64,000 bases of DNA, from positions 62,001-126,000 of the forward strand of contig JAVXUO010001770.1 of NCBI GenBank assembly GCA_033065855.1. The letters are read 5' to 3'. Positions within the stretch are counted from its first letter, which is position 1. Each line of letters begins with the position of its first letter. Below the pieces are notes generated by a model, which worked only from the letters and a program-made list of their open reading frames with translations, did no database searches and was not told the DNA's origin. The stretch is from Escallonia rubra. Its lineage: Eukaryota > Streptophyta > Magnoliopsida > Escalloniales > Escalloniaceae. A program made the translations under genes and the position numbers. Positions 36,040 through 47,690 of this stretch are shown piece after piece.

Positions 36040-36740
36040 TTCAAGGACATGCTGGCCGAAATATACTCCTTTACCCACCCAACCAAATACAATTAATGGC
36101 CACCTTGTCGTTGCTCAAACCTCCCAAATCTAAAATGTTCCAATGTACGTGCCAGATATACCCACTCCACATAGCTCAATAACCAAGCAGAGATTACTCC
36201 ATCCCTCAAATCGATCAAGCCTGAGTTCCCACTCAAATTTTCAGCATCTATCGGCCTCGGTTGGTAGCATCCTATCTGCAAATCTTGCCAGTCGCGAGAA
36301 TCACATTTCGTACTCATTTACCGTCTCTCAGTCCGCCTGAGTTATATTGGCGAACTCCCTCAACATTTGTAGTAACTCGCAGGGAAGTACCGCTTATTGA
36401 ACAGTTCCTTGAACTGCTCCCAAGTCATCTTAGCCCGTCGCTAAGTAGTCTTGCTCACCATGGGTCGGCCTGACCCCTCAACTTGTACACCGCAAATTTG
36501 ACCTTTTGCTTTTCTGTGGATTGAATGGCTTGGAATATCTTCTCCAACTCGTGCAACCCAGGACTCTACTTCTGTAAGGTCCACTGATTTGTTGAACTTT
36601 GCCACATTTTGTTTGTTAAATTCGCTCAGTGTACTCCCCTCTTGAACTTGTGGCTGTGGCTGAACAGAGTTTTGTATACCCTGCTGCTGATTAACCAAAT
36701 AGTCCAGAATTTGATTCATGGCATTTAAAGCTGCAACCAT
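36040..36740 (-). pseudogene. Ty3/gypsy gag fragment
   Basis: The minus strand reads ILDYLVNQQQ, then EFNKQNVAKFNKSVDLTEV and ESWVARVGED (36720-36540), then, in a shifted frame, MTWEQFKELFNKRYFPASY (about 36433-36376), the hallmark of chromovirus gag in plants. This is followed by TVNEYE, FSRLARFADR and MLPTEA to about 36240. At least two frameshifts and stops are seen. A further upstream minus frame (37066-36884) with a coiled-coil-like KRDELIRQLASLELD may be its N-terminal part. Confidence 0.75.
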
Positions 36741-36883
36741 GGATTCCTGATTTTGTTGCTGCTACTCTGCATGGGGTACCTCCCCAACTGGTACCTCCTG
36801 ATCTCCAAAACGACCCTTGGTACGGCCTCTTCAGCCCCTGGTGCTACCTCCACGAGTGCGTGCAATGCTATAAAAATAAACTA

Positions 36884-37066
36884 CTATAAAAGTTGCATAG
36901 TTAAATTCCAATGCCTTTGCCACCGAGAGATACCATAGTTGCTTCTCATTATCTCCAATTGCTCTTTCAATGATTCCTTCTTCTCCACCGCTCGGCTGAT
37001 ATCCAGCTCTAGAGACGCCAACTGACGTATCAGCTCATCCCTCTTACTAGCCACTTTCGCTCCCAT
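36884..37066 (-). other. short coiled-coil-like minus frame
   Basis: Sixty codons beginning MGAKVASKRDELIRQL with heptad-like leucines and many charged residues. It lies directly upstream of the gypsy gag fragment on the same strand, so it may be the gag N-terminus. No independent support. Confidence 0.25.
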
Positions 37067-37739
37067 TTACAAGGTTCAGAGTTGTCACGTTCGCTGTGCT
37101 CGACCCCTAAGTCATCCTCGATAGGTAATTAGCCGAGGATGACTTTGGATTCAACATATGAAATAAAAATATAATTTTTGAATATTTTTTAATTTAAAAT
37201 TATTTCTTTAAATGTAATAAAAACTCATAAATAGCCATAATTGTTTCTATATATATTATAGAAATTGAAATCAGAATTTCAAAGACATAAAAATTATTTT
37301 TAAATTAATAGTTTTGCTAAATCCAATGCAATTCGGTAATGATACCAAATCAACCTAAAAATCACAAAACTTAATGTGGGACTTATTTATACCATATAAC
37401 ATTACTATAATTTTTTCAGAATTTATCATTAGTTTTAAAGGCTCCAAATGAATTTTATAAATCGGAAATTACAGAAAATATTGAAAGTACGTATAATTTC
37501 AAAAAATTATAAAATTTTGCGAGAAAATCTAATGTAGCCTAAGGTATCCCACTGCACAATTTTACATGCTAATGCTCATTATATGCCACCAAACACATGT
37601 GTCAAACATAATGCGCGCCCATGATACACCTGCGCAAACACGGGATACCACCAACTACACAATCCCCACAAAAACTCACTTCTTCTTCTTCCCCTTTTCT
37701 CTGCACTCACAGACCCATAACATACCCACTTCACCTCAC

Positions 37740-38020
37740 ATTGGACACGCACGCACGCATAGAGTACACACCATACAACCCACATATATACATACACTCA
37801 AGCACATAGCGCGTGCACACACACACAAACACCTTTTCCCCCTCCCCCCACCATATACACACACTCGCACACAACACTTACACCCCCCCCCCCCCCCCAC
37901 AAATACACACACGCACGCACACTGCACTTACACACTTCATGCATTAGATGCCTTGGCAACCTTCCTTCCCTTACTAACACACACATATTCACACACACGC
38001 ACACACACACACTTAAACCC
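37740..38020. repeat. CA-rich microsatellite-like tract with C16 run
   Basis: ACAC, ACGCACGC and CACACAAACACC variants fill about 280 bp, with C16 at 37883-37898. The long frames on both strands here come from composition only. Confidence 0.8.
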
Positions 38021-38071
38021 ATCATACATAGCCGTACTCTCACCCTAGGGTGTCCTTACGGCAGTCATGGC

Positions 38072-38368
38072 TGTTAAGTTACCATCTGCTCTAAAAGCTT
38101 AAGCTGTTAGAGAATGGGCCCAACAATGTTATCATGCTTAATATTCCCCCTCACGTGCAAGCCCCCGATTGCACGTGGAGAGACATACCAAGTCAGAAAT
38201 AAATTGAGTGCAAATAGCACTATAATAAAGGGGGACCAGAAATACAAGCGGGAAGAATTGAACCCAAGACCTTGCTAAACCAGAGCTCTGATACCATGTT
38301 AAGTTGCCATCTGCTCTAAAAGCTTAAGCTGTTAGAGAATGGGCCCAACAATGTTATCATGCTTAATA
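38072..38368 (-). mobile_element. complete SMART/TRIM-type LTR element, 297 bp
   Basis: Two 72-bp direct repeats (38072-38143 and 38297-38368) differ at one base. They are flanked by a perfect five-base target duplication ATGGC (38067-38071 and 38369-38373). On the minus strand the right repeat is the 5' LTR and is followed at once by TGGTATCAGAGC (38296-38285), an initiator tRNA-Met primer site. TGAGGGGGAA (38153-38144) just before the left repeat is a polypurine tract. The 153-bp interior has no coding capacity, so it must be mobilised by another element's enzymes. The size fits the SMART class (under about 300 bp). Confidence 0.93.
38285..38296 (-). promoter_or_regulatory. SMART element primer binding site
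   Basis: The minus strand reads TGGTATCAGAGC directly after the 5' LTR. Confidence 0.9.
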
Positions 38369-38373
38369 ATGGC

Positions 38374-39769
38374 CATCACCCACAAAGCTTCACGTCAGCC
38401 CCTTCCCACAGCAGCCATCACCTACGGCATAACACCAAACACACACACGTAAACTGCCTCGTGGCAGGTACTCTCTTTCATGGCCAGAATAACCACACAC
38501 ATTACAGTGTCACACAGACCCATACTAAATACACAGCAAGTCTGTCCCTTCTCACGGCTACAATTCAGTCCTTCTCTCGGCTTCCTCACTCAACGCAATA
38601 CGCACTCCTCACTCACGCACATATGGCTAAAACCCCAGCCCCTCTGTCCCATAAATCATTGAATAAACTAGTGGGAAAAAGGCCTAGAAACTTATCGAAA
38701 AACTCGCCTGAAAACTTTTTCTTCCGTCTCCTTCCTTCTCTCTCTCTCTCTCCCTCCATATCTTTTTCTCTCTCAGCTGCCTTTTAGAAGAGAGGAAAAA
38801 ACATTGGGGAATGGCTGCTCCTGTAATATAAACCCTAGACTTAATGTAATTTTTCAAAGTTAAAGTTTACCCAATTCTTTCTAATCCTACGAAAAATCCC
38901 AAAATAATTATTTACGACAACTTAATGTACTAGAAAAATTATAACAGTGTGTTACATAACCTGGCTTCACTAATCGTCGCTAAAAATTGCTAATAAATGC
39001 ATCGATGTTAAGAAACAAAATTGTCGCTAAAAAATTTAAGGTAACCCGTTAAAAATATATCGGGGTTCGCGGTATTACATAAGCTTTTTCTTGGTGTGTT
39101 TATTTTCTTTTTTTATCCTTTTTAGTTATGCAAAATATCATCTTATCTGTTATACAAATTAAAAGGCTTAAAAGGCCGAAGAAGTCCCTTATTATTGCGA
39201 CTCAGTTGGTTAGATGGCATGGCTCGTGTAATTTTCTTTGAACCGCCCTTCGGCAGTAGATGAGGGCATGGTGATCAAGTGACTGACTGACTTACCAATT
39301 ACTCAATGCCTCACCTGAATGTGAATGTCGAATGCCTTCCAGCAAGGAGTAGCGGGAAGATTCACTAAGTCAATTTTATAGCTCCTATGTGATAGGGCCA
39401 AAAGGTAAGCAAGGGAAGAAAGGTGAATGAGCAGGGGAGTTCACACAACTGTCGGCGAATCCCCTTTTCAAGTCAACTAAGCATGCAAAAAGTAAGTTTG
39501 GAGCTCTTATCTTTGCACCATCTATGATTTTTTAAGAACCTTCTCTTTGTACCGTATAAGGTTCAACTTTGTATGTTTATGATAGTCTCAAACTTAACTG
39601 ATCTCTTCATTTAGAGTCTAACATTTTTAAATTAGATGTCTAAAATCCAATACTCCACTTATTTTGGTGTTCTTTCCTTTTCTACCTTGTTTGCCCGATA
39701 TTTGCAAACTTTATAAAATTAATAAACTAATGATACGCCTTCTAAAGCAATCAATATGTATATATATAT
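38374..39769. other. non-coding; unclassified segment at 39180-39500
   Basis: It contains the rest of the decayed LTR, then mixed sequence. The 39180-39500 part is less AT-rich and unlike its surroundings but holds no recognisable gene. Confidence 0.3.
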
Positions 39770-40600
39770 TAGGTCTTAATTTTAATTACTGACAAAATAA
39801 AAGCACTTTAAAATAACAATATGGAATCTCAAAAATATAAAATACGAAAATCATCCCCTACTTATTAACTATTTATTATGAGTTTAGTATTAAAAAAAAT
39901 TAAGTATTATTTTCCCCAATTTTTGTAAATCTTCTAAAACTAGGACGTCAATTTTACATCTTCAAAAATTCTACGCAGTCCATAAATTTACATAATAGGC
40001 TTCAACTTTGACTATTAACATCTTAAAAAAACTTAATAAATAAAATAAATTCTTGTTAATGTAAACAACAAAAACCATGTATGTAGATTAATGGTTAATA
40101 CTTTGAAAAATTAATAAGTAAGATTTTCTTAGCGTGTTTTTTTTTTCTTTTTTATCTGTTTATTTATGCAAAACGTTATCCTATTTTTTTTGGTGTTCTT
40201 TTATTTTCTTACCCTTACTTGTTACCATTACTATGATATATGTGATTAAAATTACGTTGGTACTTTGTCCTTTTTAAATCTTATTGAACAGGAAAACCAA
40301 TTCAGAACCTCTATCTAATTAGGACATATTAGGCTTTAACTTTAACTATTAACACCCAGAAATCACTTTCAAACAGCAAAATAAAGTCTCAAAAAACTAA
40401 GCAAAAAAAAAATCACAAAATATATAAAGTTAAAAATCATGTATAAAAACTAAAGATTAATACTTCACAAGTTAAAAAGTAAGCTTCTCTTAGCACTTTT
40501 TTTCCCCTTTTACTTATGTGAAACATCATCCTATTTGTTTTTGTAGGTGTAATTTGTTCAATTTTTGTAAACCTTATGATTTTAAAATGGTTCTGGCGCT
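39770..40600. repeat. family-C AT-rich repeats, three diverged units
   Basis: AGG(C/T)(T)T(T/C)AA(C)TTT(A/G)A(C/T)TA block starts occur at 39771, about 39997 and 40331, each followed by AACA(A/T)..AAA runs. Units 2 and 3 end in CA.AA.TTAA.AAGTAAG.TT(C/T)TCTTAGC. A further copy is at 58362-58510, and related segments occur at 4748-5669. No coding sequence; element class unknown. Confidence 0.45.
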
Positions 40601-40609
40601 TTTTAAACC

Positions 40610-42028
40610 CTAATTTCAGTTTCAGTATTTTCCTTACATATTTGAAGGCTACTAGTAAAATTGTGGGACTTTGATTTGAGGTAGATTAACGGCTTGTTTT
40701 GGGCTTTTCTAGTATTTAAAAAATATATTTTTAATTCAAAAATATTCAAAAATTCAGGAAATTTTTATTTTAACTTGTCATGTTGTTTTAAGCTATTAAA
40801 GTTATTTATGAGAAATTTTTATGAAATTTGGGGTGTCTTAATATTTTACGGGGTGTGCGCAGTTTTCAGTTAAGTTGGACGGTACATGGGACGTGTTATG
40901 ATCTAGGCTGTGTGAGAGTTGTCGAAGTGAGTCATTAGCATTGAATTTATAATGTTGTGAGGCTAGAATTTTTTCTACTGAGTAATTTCTCAATTTAGGT
41001 TAATTCGAAGTTCTTGATCGAGGTTGAATAGCAGCGAGAGCATAGCTTGAATTCAAGTAAAGAATTTTTATCCAAAACCTATTTCCTCGAATTTGATTTC
41101 ATGAAATTCTAATTTATTTTGGATTGTTATCGAAATTCTTTGAAATCTGTTATGTTTGATATGAGCATGTATTTTTGCATGTAAAACCCTAATTTGAGCC
41201 TTAAGCGTTCGTTAAAAATTCTTGTCGATGCTCATTATTGATTACTCATTAAGCGTCGGTTTATTCATTGAATTAGCGATTATTATATTCGTTATATTGA
41301 CATGAGATTTTGCATTGGTGTGTTTTGGCGGGAGTTGGTGCATATTGGAGAAATTGGTGTATATTGGTGTGGACTAGTACTTTGATAGACTAGCCAGTAT
41401 ACATATGCATATGTAGTTGTGATAGTGAGCACTGCCTGTGTGGCTTTGCTAAGTGTTACCCTGCACTGCCTGTGTGACTTTGCTTATCTGTTACCCTGTG
41501 CTCATGTCAATTCGATTTGAATCAGTTGTATTGTTTCTTAAAGTGATTTTATTGATATTTGGTTGAAGGAATTGGGTTGAACTCTTCCCCATTTTGTTAT
41601 CGAAATAGTTATGACCATTTTGAAACTGTTGGAATAACAATCATTGAATTGCATATGTGAATTAGTTCATAATTCCTTTATTTGAGCGACCTTACTGAGC
41701 TCTCAAAAGTTCACCCTCGTTTGACTTCCCTTCTACAGGTAATCATCATCAATAGGATGTTTGGAGGTGATTAGAGCCTGGATATAAAATGGACATAGAT
41801 ATTATTGTTATGTTTGCTTAAGCCCCTGCAAGGGAATCAATGTGCAAACTTACTTAATTACACGTTAATTTTAGTCTTTTCATTTGAGAACAAATTAGTT
41901 GATGGTCTGAGTTATTGTAGAAGCTCTGATATACAATGAGGCTATTTTATCAAATTAAGGAATTGAATGATTAAGAGAATTCCGAATGATTATCTAATGC
42001 TCCGAAAATTCCGGGGTGTTACAACTAG
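40610..42028 (+). mobile_element. gypsy-type LTR, family B copy 2
   Basis: Collinear with 3500-4747 (see that entry for the shared blocks). It ends CCGGGGTGTTACA at about 42011-42023, a typical terminal pattern. Within it CACTGCCTGTGTG.CTTTGCT is tandemly repeated (41427 and 41464). No internal region is attached. Confidence 0.55.
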
Positions 42029-42039
42029 CTACATCGTGA

Positions 42040-42600
42040 CATAATCTTTAATAGCTTTTCTAGGTTAGAAAATCATATAGATATTCACCCCTCCACATGA
42101 TCACATTTCATTTCAGAAACAAAAAAAAGCGTCTTTTACATTTTGTTTGTCTAAAGTCTAGGCTCAAAATGTAGATTACTCCTCATAAGACAAAAGCCAA
42201 ACTACGGCGGTTTTGATTCCAATTAATCCGATCGGATAAGTAGGCAATTCGACCCCGATTGTCGAGTTCAAGCCAAAAATCTAAAAATTATCCTAAGGTG
42301 AGTCTTATTATATTTTATATCCTATGTGTTTTCAAGGCCAAAATTTATTAAAAACGAAGTAGAGACTGAAAAGTTAGGGCGGGTGCCTAACACCTTACCA
42401 TTGCATAACTTAGCCCCCAGACCCTTCTCTTGGTTTCCACGGATTAGTTATTCTTCTTGGGCACCTTAGAGTCATCTTTTAAGTTTTTCTTATTAAAATA
42501 AGATGACGGCTTCATAAAAACCCTCACAAGGATTCTTTTCTGTAGCGATTTGCCATAGTAAGTAAGTAGAAAAGTTTTGTAGTTAGCCATATGCAATTTA
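42040..42600 (+). mobile_element. Ogre/Tat-like LTR, family A copy 3 (partial)
   Basis: It shares with copy 2 the ACTACGGCGGTTTTGATTCC and CGACCCCGATTGTCGAGTTC blocks (42202-42271), GGGTGCCTAACACCTTACC (42382-42400), TAACTTAGCCCC.AGACCC and AAATAAGATGACGGC (42497-42511). The first half of the LTR is not recognisable here. Confidence 0.5.
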
Positions 42601-42638
42601 TCTATGTGACGGCAAGAATAATCCTTATTATAACTTGA

Positions 42639-43640
42639 TGCCAAGGAAGTGGGTTCACAGTCGACGTGGAGGTGCCACAAGGAATGCAGTTCGAGTCAGA
42701 TGCCAAGTATAATGATGTGGGATAAAGCAAAAGCAGAGACCAAGGGCTTCACAGACAGAGCCTGAGGATGGCCGTACTACGAGGGCGATGGCGCGGGGTG
42801 AATACAAGACTTCAGTCACGGTTCAATGCTTAGGTCTAGAGTCAAGGTCTTGTATGTTTCTCTCTCTAGAATTCTAGAATGAGAAAGTGAGTTTTGAAAA
42901 TGTCAAAAAAAGTCCCAAATGAATTCTCAAGACTGCCATTTATAGAGTTTGAGATGATGATGTCATCAATCGACACGTGGCACTCCCCGAGAGTGACATG
43001 TCATCGAGGGGTCCATAGTTTCCGGTGCTCCACGAACTGTCAAATCGCATATTCACCTGGCTTGCCCCGAACAACGTCACTCTATCTGTCTGGAAAGCCT
43101 GGCTCCAACAGCGCCGGTGTGGCCAGAGAACCCTCTTGATCTAGCCACCAATCCAAGCCCTTGTAGAGTCCCACAGGCCTAGCAGCGGTGGGGAAGAGAC
43201 AATGCCCAACTACCAGGCGGACTAGGCGCGATGCCTTTTGGAGATCTGCTCCTGTCTCGGAGTGACCCCGGGTTCATAGTCCCTATGGATGCCGATGAAA
43301 GCCCCCAGTGCCAGAGCACGTACTTGTCACGCAGACACCCTGGTGAAGATAGTGTCCCGGAGAAGTCGCCTATCTCGCGGGCAGACGTAGCATCCTAGAG
43401 GAGCCGTCTACCTAGTGGGAGGGATCGACCGTATCAGCGGTGCGGCGAAGTGTGTATGGTGCCGAGGGCACGATAGTGTGATAAAAGAGTCTGGGGTGAT
43501 GCTGTATCAGCGGCATGGCACATGGGCGCAGCAGACTATGTGAAGTTCTAGGGGGCATGGTAGTGTGACAGAGAGCCAGGGGGTACCACTGTATCAATGG
43601 TGCAATACACGGGGAGGGGGTGGGCGAGGGGAGGTCACCG
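42639..43640 (-). repeat. Tat-like element, left (3') LTR
   Basis: Collinear with 53134-54640 over about 900 bp (CAGTCGAC.TGGAGGTGCC, CTCTAGAATTCTAGA, CGACACGTGG, TCACTCTATCTGTCT, CCACCAATCCAAGCCCTTG). The left edge TGCCAAGG is preceded by CTTGA (42634-42638). Only two to three 85-bp units are present near its right part (43430-43630), against about five in the other copy. Confidence 0.65.
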
Positions 43641-43914
43641 ATATCAAGGAGGGACAATGACGGTCGGGAGGCTGCTGGCCGTGAGAGAGAGAATCCGAAG
43701 GTGGGTTGCCAGCACATGTAAGGATAAAGAGATAGATATTAGGGTTTGGGAAAACGGGTCGAGTCAGGCGGGCGGTTCATGCAAATGGGTTGGTTTGGGA
43801 TTGAGAGACAAAATAGGATGCGGATCGGTTTCTCAAGTCGGGCACGCATGTCGGTTTGGGTTCTGCCCACAATACCTGAATTCTTTTTGAATTTGGATTA
43901 AAATTTAGAATTTT

Positions 43915-44210
43915 TTTTTTTTTGCCCCCAAGGAAATTTTTCAAAGTGTATATGAAGAGCATGAGAGGGGTGGTGGGAGCGGTATGAAAAATTTTGATGA
44001 AAATTGTTCCAAGTGTAGGAAAGAGAAGAAGAGGGGTGGTGGGGGATGAAAAAATTTTGTCTATATGTTGGAGGATGAGTGGTGAGGGTTGGGGCTGAAA
44101 ACTTTTATTGTAAATTTTTCTAATTGCTGGAGAGATGATGAGAGGGGTGAGGGGCTCCATGAAAGAAAAATTTTGAATTTTTTTTCTAAGTCTAAGGAAA
44201 AAAGGGAATG
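43915..44210. repeat. about 70-bp tandem repeat, four degenerate units
   Basis: Alternating (A/G)AGAGGGGTG(G/A)(T)GGG blocks and AAAATTTT-rich blocks repeat at roughly 65-75 bp intervals (around 43965, 44030, 44080, 44150). The strand-asymmetric G-rich composition opens long minus frames that are not genes. Confidence 0.55.
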
Positions 44211-44555
44211 GAGTACGGGCAAGGGTGTTAAGGGAGGTCGCTGATGGTGGTGACCCGACCGTGAGTAGGCAGAATGAGAGGTAGGTGGGGGCTTGGGATG
44301 GTGGGCTATCATTGATGACCGGTTGAGTCACAGAGGCGACTTAGGTGGCGTGGCTCTAGCCACTTCGCGCACCACTTACCAAGTCATTATGCAATTTAAG
44401 GCTGAAGAGGGAGGGAAGAGGTAAAGCCCCCAAGGGAGTGGGTGATGGTATCAAGGGTGGTGTTAGTGGACTTCTGCAAGAGCAATATAGCTTCAAAATT
44501 GTCTAAGCCTGTTAAATATAACTTCATTGATAATAAAAGTAGGCGACATGCCTTG
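44211..44555. other. region between the LTR and the gag remnant
   Basis: Nothing coding is recognised; it should be the 3' part of the Tat-like element's interior. Confidence 0.3.
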
Positions 44556-45560
44556 CTACATGGGGGGTTGAGTACATAGAAACTTGCAAAATGAAGGAAA
44601 AAGTACAAGTGTGGAAAATGCACTAGGGCGGGCTAGGGCTTGGGCAGGTAGGTCACATGTCCCGCACTTAGAGTTTGAGCTCACCAGATAAAATCTTGTC
44701 AGCGGAGGCAAACTGAGGCCCGTGCACCACTTGAGGCTGTGACCGACTTTCCGATTATAAGGGCAATAGTTCGGATAGGCTAAGTCTTCCGAGGTAGGTT
44801 CAGATTTGGCATATGGAAGGGTTATGGTATTGTCATTGATCCAGGTCTCGAGAAGAGCTTTGACAGTCTTCAAGTCACGTGGGTATTTTGGGGCAGGCGT
44901 CGACTGCCTTCTCTTATCAGAGCCCTTCCATGGGATTGACGCTTGCGGTAGTTGTCATCGTCACTAGCTGCTTCCACCATTGCGATCAAGGCAAGTTGAG
45001 TTTGGGGCTTCGAGGTCTTTAATGGACTAACTGTGTCATAGGTGCGTCGTACAGCTTCCTTGAGATGTCCTCAAGACCGAAGCTAATGGTTTTCGAGGTA
45101 GACCCTGTAGGTGTCATTAATTTTCTTGATGCAAATGGGTATAAGGATCTCATCCTTGCTGAAGTCAGTGCACTCTAAGCAATTGTGATGAAACCGTGTT
45201 ACATAGGCATTGAGGTCTTTCCAGGGTTTCTGGCAGATTTCGACAATGACGACGATGGTCACACACTCCGTTTAAATAGTGAAACTTGTCAAGGAAGAGC
45301 TGAACCATGTCATACCATGAGTGGATAGTACCTTCGGGGATCTGGTAGTACCAAGAGTAGGCGAATCCAGTCAGGGACTTGTGAAATTCCTGAAGCTTAA
45401 AAGTGTCGTCCTCCTCATAATGCTCTACGGTGCTAGCAAAATCGGTGAGGTACTCATGGGCATTGCCCTCTTTACCGTTGAACAGGGTGAAGGCTGGTTA
45501 CTTGTACTTGACAGGGTAAGGCTTCATGGCAAGGCTGCCAGAGTAGGGAGCAAAGCATGA
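44556..45560 (-). pseudogene. Tat-like element gag (core and zinc knuckle)
   Basis: The minus strand starts near 45490 with FTLFNGKEGNAHEYL and a YEEDDTFKLQEFHKSLTGFA block, then WYYQIPEG and SWYDMVQLFLDKF, the retrotrans_gag core. After a shift come VIVEICQKPWKDLNAYVTRF, then EILIPICI and TYRVYLEN. The segment ends with YCPYNRKVGHSLKWC (about 44785-44740), an unusual CX2(Y/H)...HX4C-type knuckle seen in this gag group. At least three frameshifts or stops are present. No protease, RT or integrase of its own follows before the LTR at 43640. Confidence 0.75.
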
Positions 45561-46129
45561 TAGTTTAGAAGGGGAGTGCGGTAAGGATGACTGTTTGAGA
45601 CAGCGGAAGACAACATCAAGGTCATGCTTGGTGACATACAAAGCAGACGAAGGGATAAAGAACAAAGAAGTTTCCATTAATGGACAAGTTCATATGGTAA
45701 ACTCTCGGGTCAACAGCTAGAGTTCAGAATCGATGCCGAGATTTTAAATTCGCTAAGGGTATGTCGAGAGAGGCTGTGATGGTTTTGTTGGTGGTGAGGT
45801 AGAACATGGAGATTTGAGTCCTCCGCCAATATCTTATACCTTATACTGAGCATGAATTGTCCATCGCGATCAAAACAGCATTCCGAACTCTGCTCGGTAA
45901 GCTTTCTTAGCTGACAAGGCAGCCTTCTTTCATTTACCATTTTCAAAAGGAGAAGATCGGTACATCGATTCATCGGCCAAAAGGGGAGCTGAACAAAGGT
46001 GGTGGAACTGCTTCCGTAGGACGGCCTCGAGAAATTTCCAGCAAGCCTTTATCTTCATTTTTTAATTGGTACTAGTTATGTACATGTCCCAGTGGGACCC
46101 ACCGGGGAGGAAGCGATAGAAGATTGCAA
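45561..46129. other. no gene recognised
   Basis: A minus frame at 45973-45710 has no family features. It probably marks the border between the Tat-like element and foreign sequence. Confidence 0.3.
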
Positions 46130-46240
46130 ACATAAGGTCAGGATTTAGACCAAACAGTGTCAAGGCTCTCAAGGGATTTTCGGGGTTGACTGGGTATTAC
46201 ATGAAGTCTGTGAGATGATATGAAGTTATACGACGTAGTC
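46130..46240 (+). pseudogene. gypsy reverse transcriptase fragment
   Basis: NSVKALKGFSGLTGYYMKSV matches the conserved palm-thumb stretch of plant gypsy RT (normally ..LRGFLGLTGYYR..). Only about 35 residues are recognisable, with a stop shortly after. The strand is opposite to the surrounding Tat-like gag. Confidence 0.6.
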
Positions 46241-46599
46241 TTTCTTCTCGTAGTCTGCAAACGTACGTCATGATGTTATGTTTACTGGTTGATTTGATTT
46301 GTCCTAAAATAGGGTATCGGATCTTCGACTGCCGGCCCTACCCACTCAACAGCGAAGCCACAGGGTCACAGGCACAATAGCCTTCCTCGAGGTTCAATAA
46401 ATTTGGGGAAAACTTACGTACCACCCGACGTAGAATCATGGCTCTGCTACAGTACACAAATGAATTGCAGTAAATATTTTTCCTTTGACAATTGGGATAT
46501 CACACCTAAGTCTCCTATAATCTTTAGCCATAATGATTGCCAAACTAAATTGGCAATTATCACTATTAAGATGGACTTTAGAAAGATAAAAGGCGTAGT

Positions 46600-46747
46600 T
46601 TAACTCTCTGCAAGGCCAACGCTCGAACTGTTGCTCTTCCTATCATGAACTAACGCTTCTCACGAACGACTGTCGTGCCCGTCTTGACCTACTCGGCCAG
46701 GCTCATGCGGTGCCAGCGTCGAAGAGGAATGCTACCTGGTTGATCCT
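46600..46747 (+). rRNA. rDNA-like fragment: ETS tail and first 15 bases of 18S
   Basis: TACCTGGTTGATCCT (46733-46747) is the universal 5' end of nuclear 18S rRNA, and the preceding GAGGAATGC is typical of the plant 5' ETS end. Identity stops after 15 bases of 18S, where TTCTTTTT replaces the expected sequence. The preceding about 130 bases are GC-richer and may be ETS, but I cannot confirm that. This is a fragment, not a gene. Confidence 0.5.
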
Positions 46748-47599
46748 TTCTTTTTCCCGTCTTATATATGATTCAAATATATAAAATATAGATAGAGATT
46801 TTTGTAGGGCAGAAAGCAAAAACGACTATCAACATAGAAGGGTAATTGGGAGATGCAATGGAATGAAACAAAAAAAAAGGGCAAACTCTACTGCCAAATC
46901 TGCTATGACTTTTATCAAAGTATTATGTATATATTCTTATTTCAAATCACTATGTATCGTGCAAAGCACGTGATCCTATTTTGGCCAATGCATTCGCTTT
47001 GGGTATATCTGTCACGTCGTCCACCACACTGTCTGGCGAGCCATTTCAGGATCAGAATCGTCGCTGCTCTCTGTCGGTTCAGCCAAGGTTAGCCATTTAG
47101 CCCAATTATAAGGCCTATCACTGCATGTGCATCTCCCATCATTTGACACTCCCGCCTCGTGAGTTGTCATGGCAAAGACTCTGGCACGTCCCTCATGTGT
47201 TCTTGGCTCATCATCCTCTTTCTCATTCCACTTCTGATTATGGGACCCATTGCTCCGCAATTATAACACGTGGTGGACCTTGGGTCAACCTAGGTCCTCC
47301 CTCCTTACAAAACATGGGTACCCCCAAGGGGCCCATCCTTTAGCTCAAGGCTAAGCCTTATAAGGAGACAACATTGGCTTTTATCTCTTCAATGTGGGAT
47401 ACTCTTTTTTGAATTTTTCATGTGGTTTCGACCATCTTTGAGGTTCCTATTCCCTTAGTCTTACCGAGTACGTTCTTCGTAGGAGCAAATCCTGCTTATT
47501 GTTCCACCTCGCCATTACATCTCAGAGTGTACAAGTAGCTCATCATTAAGTAATGCATGTGGTGACTTAGTTCCCAATGATCTAAAGAGTAACAATAAG
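46748..47599. other. no gene recognised
   Basis: Mixed sequence. AAGGCTAAGCCTTATAAGG (about 47347) recurs at about 47941 with the same downstream AGACAA..TTGGCTT block, a 35-base direct repeat about 594 bp apart. Confidence 0.35.
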
Positions 47600-47690
47600 T
47601 CAGAACACGTTATGGTCATTATGAGTTTCTTGTTATGCCGTTTGGTGTTACTAATCTTCCGGTGATTCCGATGGTGGTTAATCGGCGGTT
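47600..47690 (+). pseudogene. gypsy reverse transcriptase fragment
   Basis: [20 protein letters not shown] corresponds to the RT motif [15 protein letters not shown] that precedes the YxDD box. About 25 residues are recognisable. It lies on the plus strand, like 46130-46240, but the order is reversed relative to an intact RT (this motif should come first), so the two pieces are rearranged or come from different copies. Confidence 0.65.

Larger units (their letters stand above)
37084..39079 (-). mobile_element. probable decayed gypsy LTR/leader (minus), host of the SMART element
   Basis: The right end on the minus strand begins TGTAATACCGCGAACCCCG (39079), a chromovirus-like LTR start. The left part (about 37260-37190) matches family-B LTR sequence in reverse. 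The interior is disturbed by a CA-rich tract and by the 297-bp element at 38072-38368. The boundaries and continuity are uncertain. Confidence 0.35.

Noticed and set aside
37566..38048. 160-codon plus frame and overlapping minus frames rich in His/Thr or Val/Cys
   Set aside because: They arise from a CA/CG-rich low-complexity tract; there is no start context, domain or codon structure.
38248..38276. tRNA-like B-box (GGGTTCAATTC on the minus strand)
   Set aside because: It lies in the SMART interior without an A-box or cloverleaf; no tRNA gene was found in the window.
39180..39500. Possible organelle-derived insertion
   Set aside because: The composition differs from its surroundings, but I recognise no organelle gene. 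Alignment to the plastid and mitochondrial genomes would decide.
43412..44331. Overlapping frames of 101, 97, 184 and 83 codons
   Set aside because: They follow the LTR minisatellite and the 70-bp G-rich/AAAATTTT repeat, and no family motif is present.
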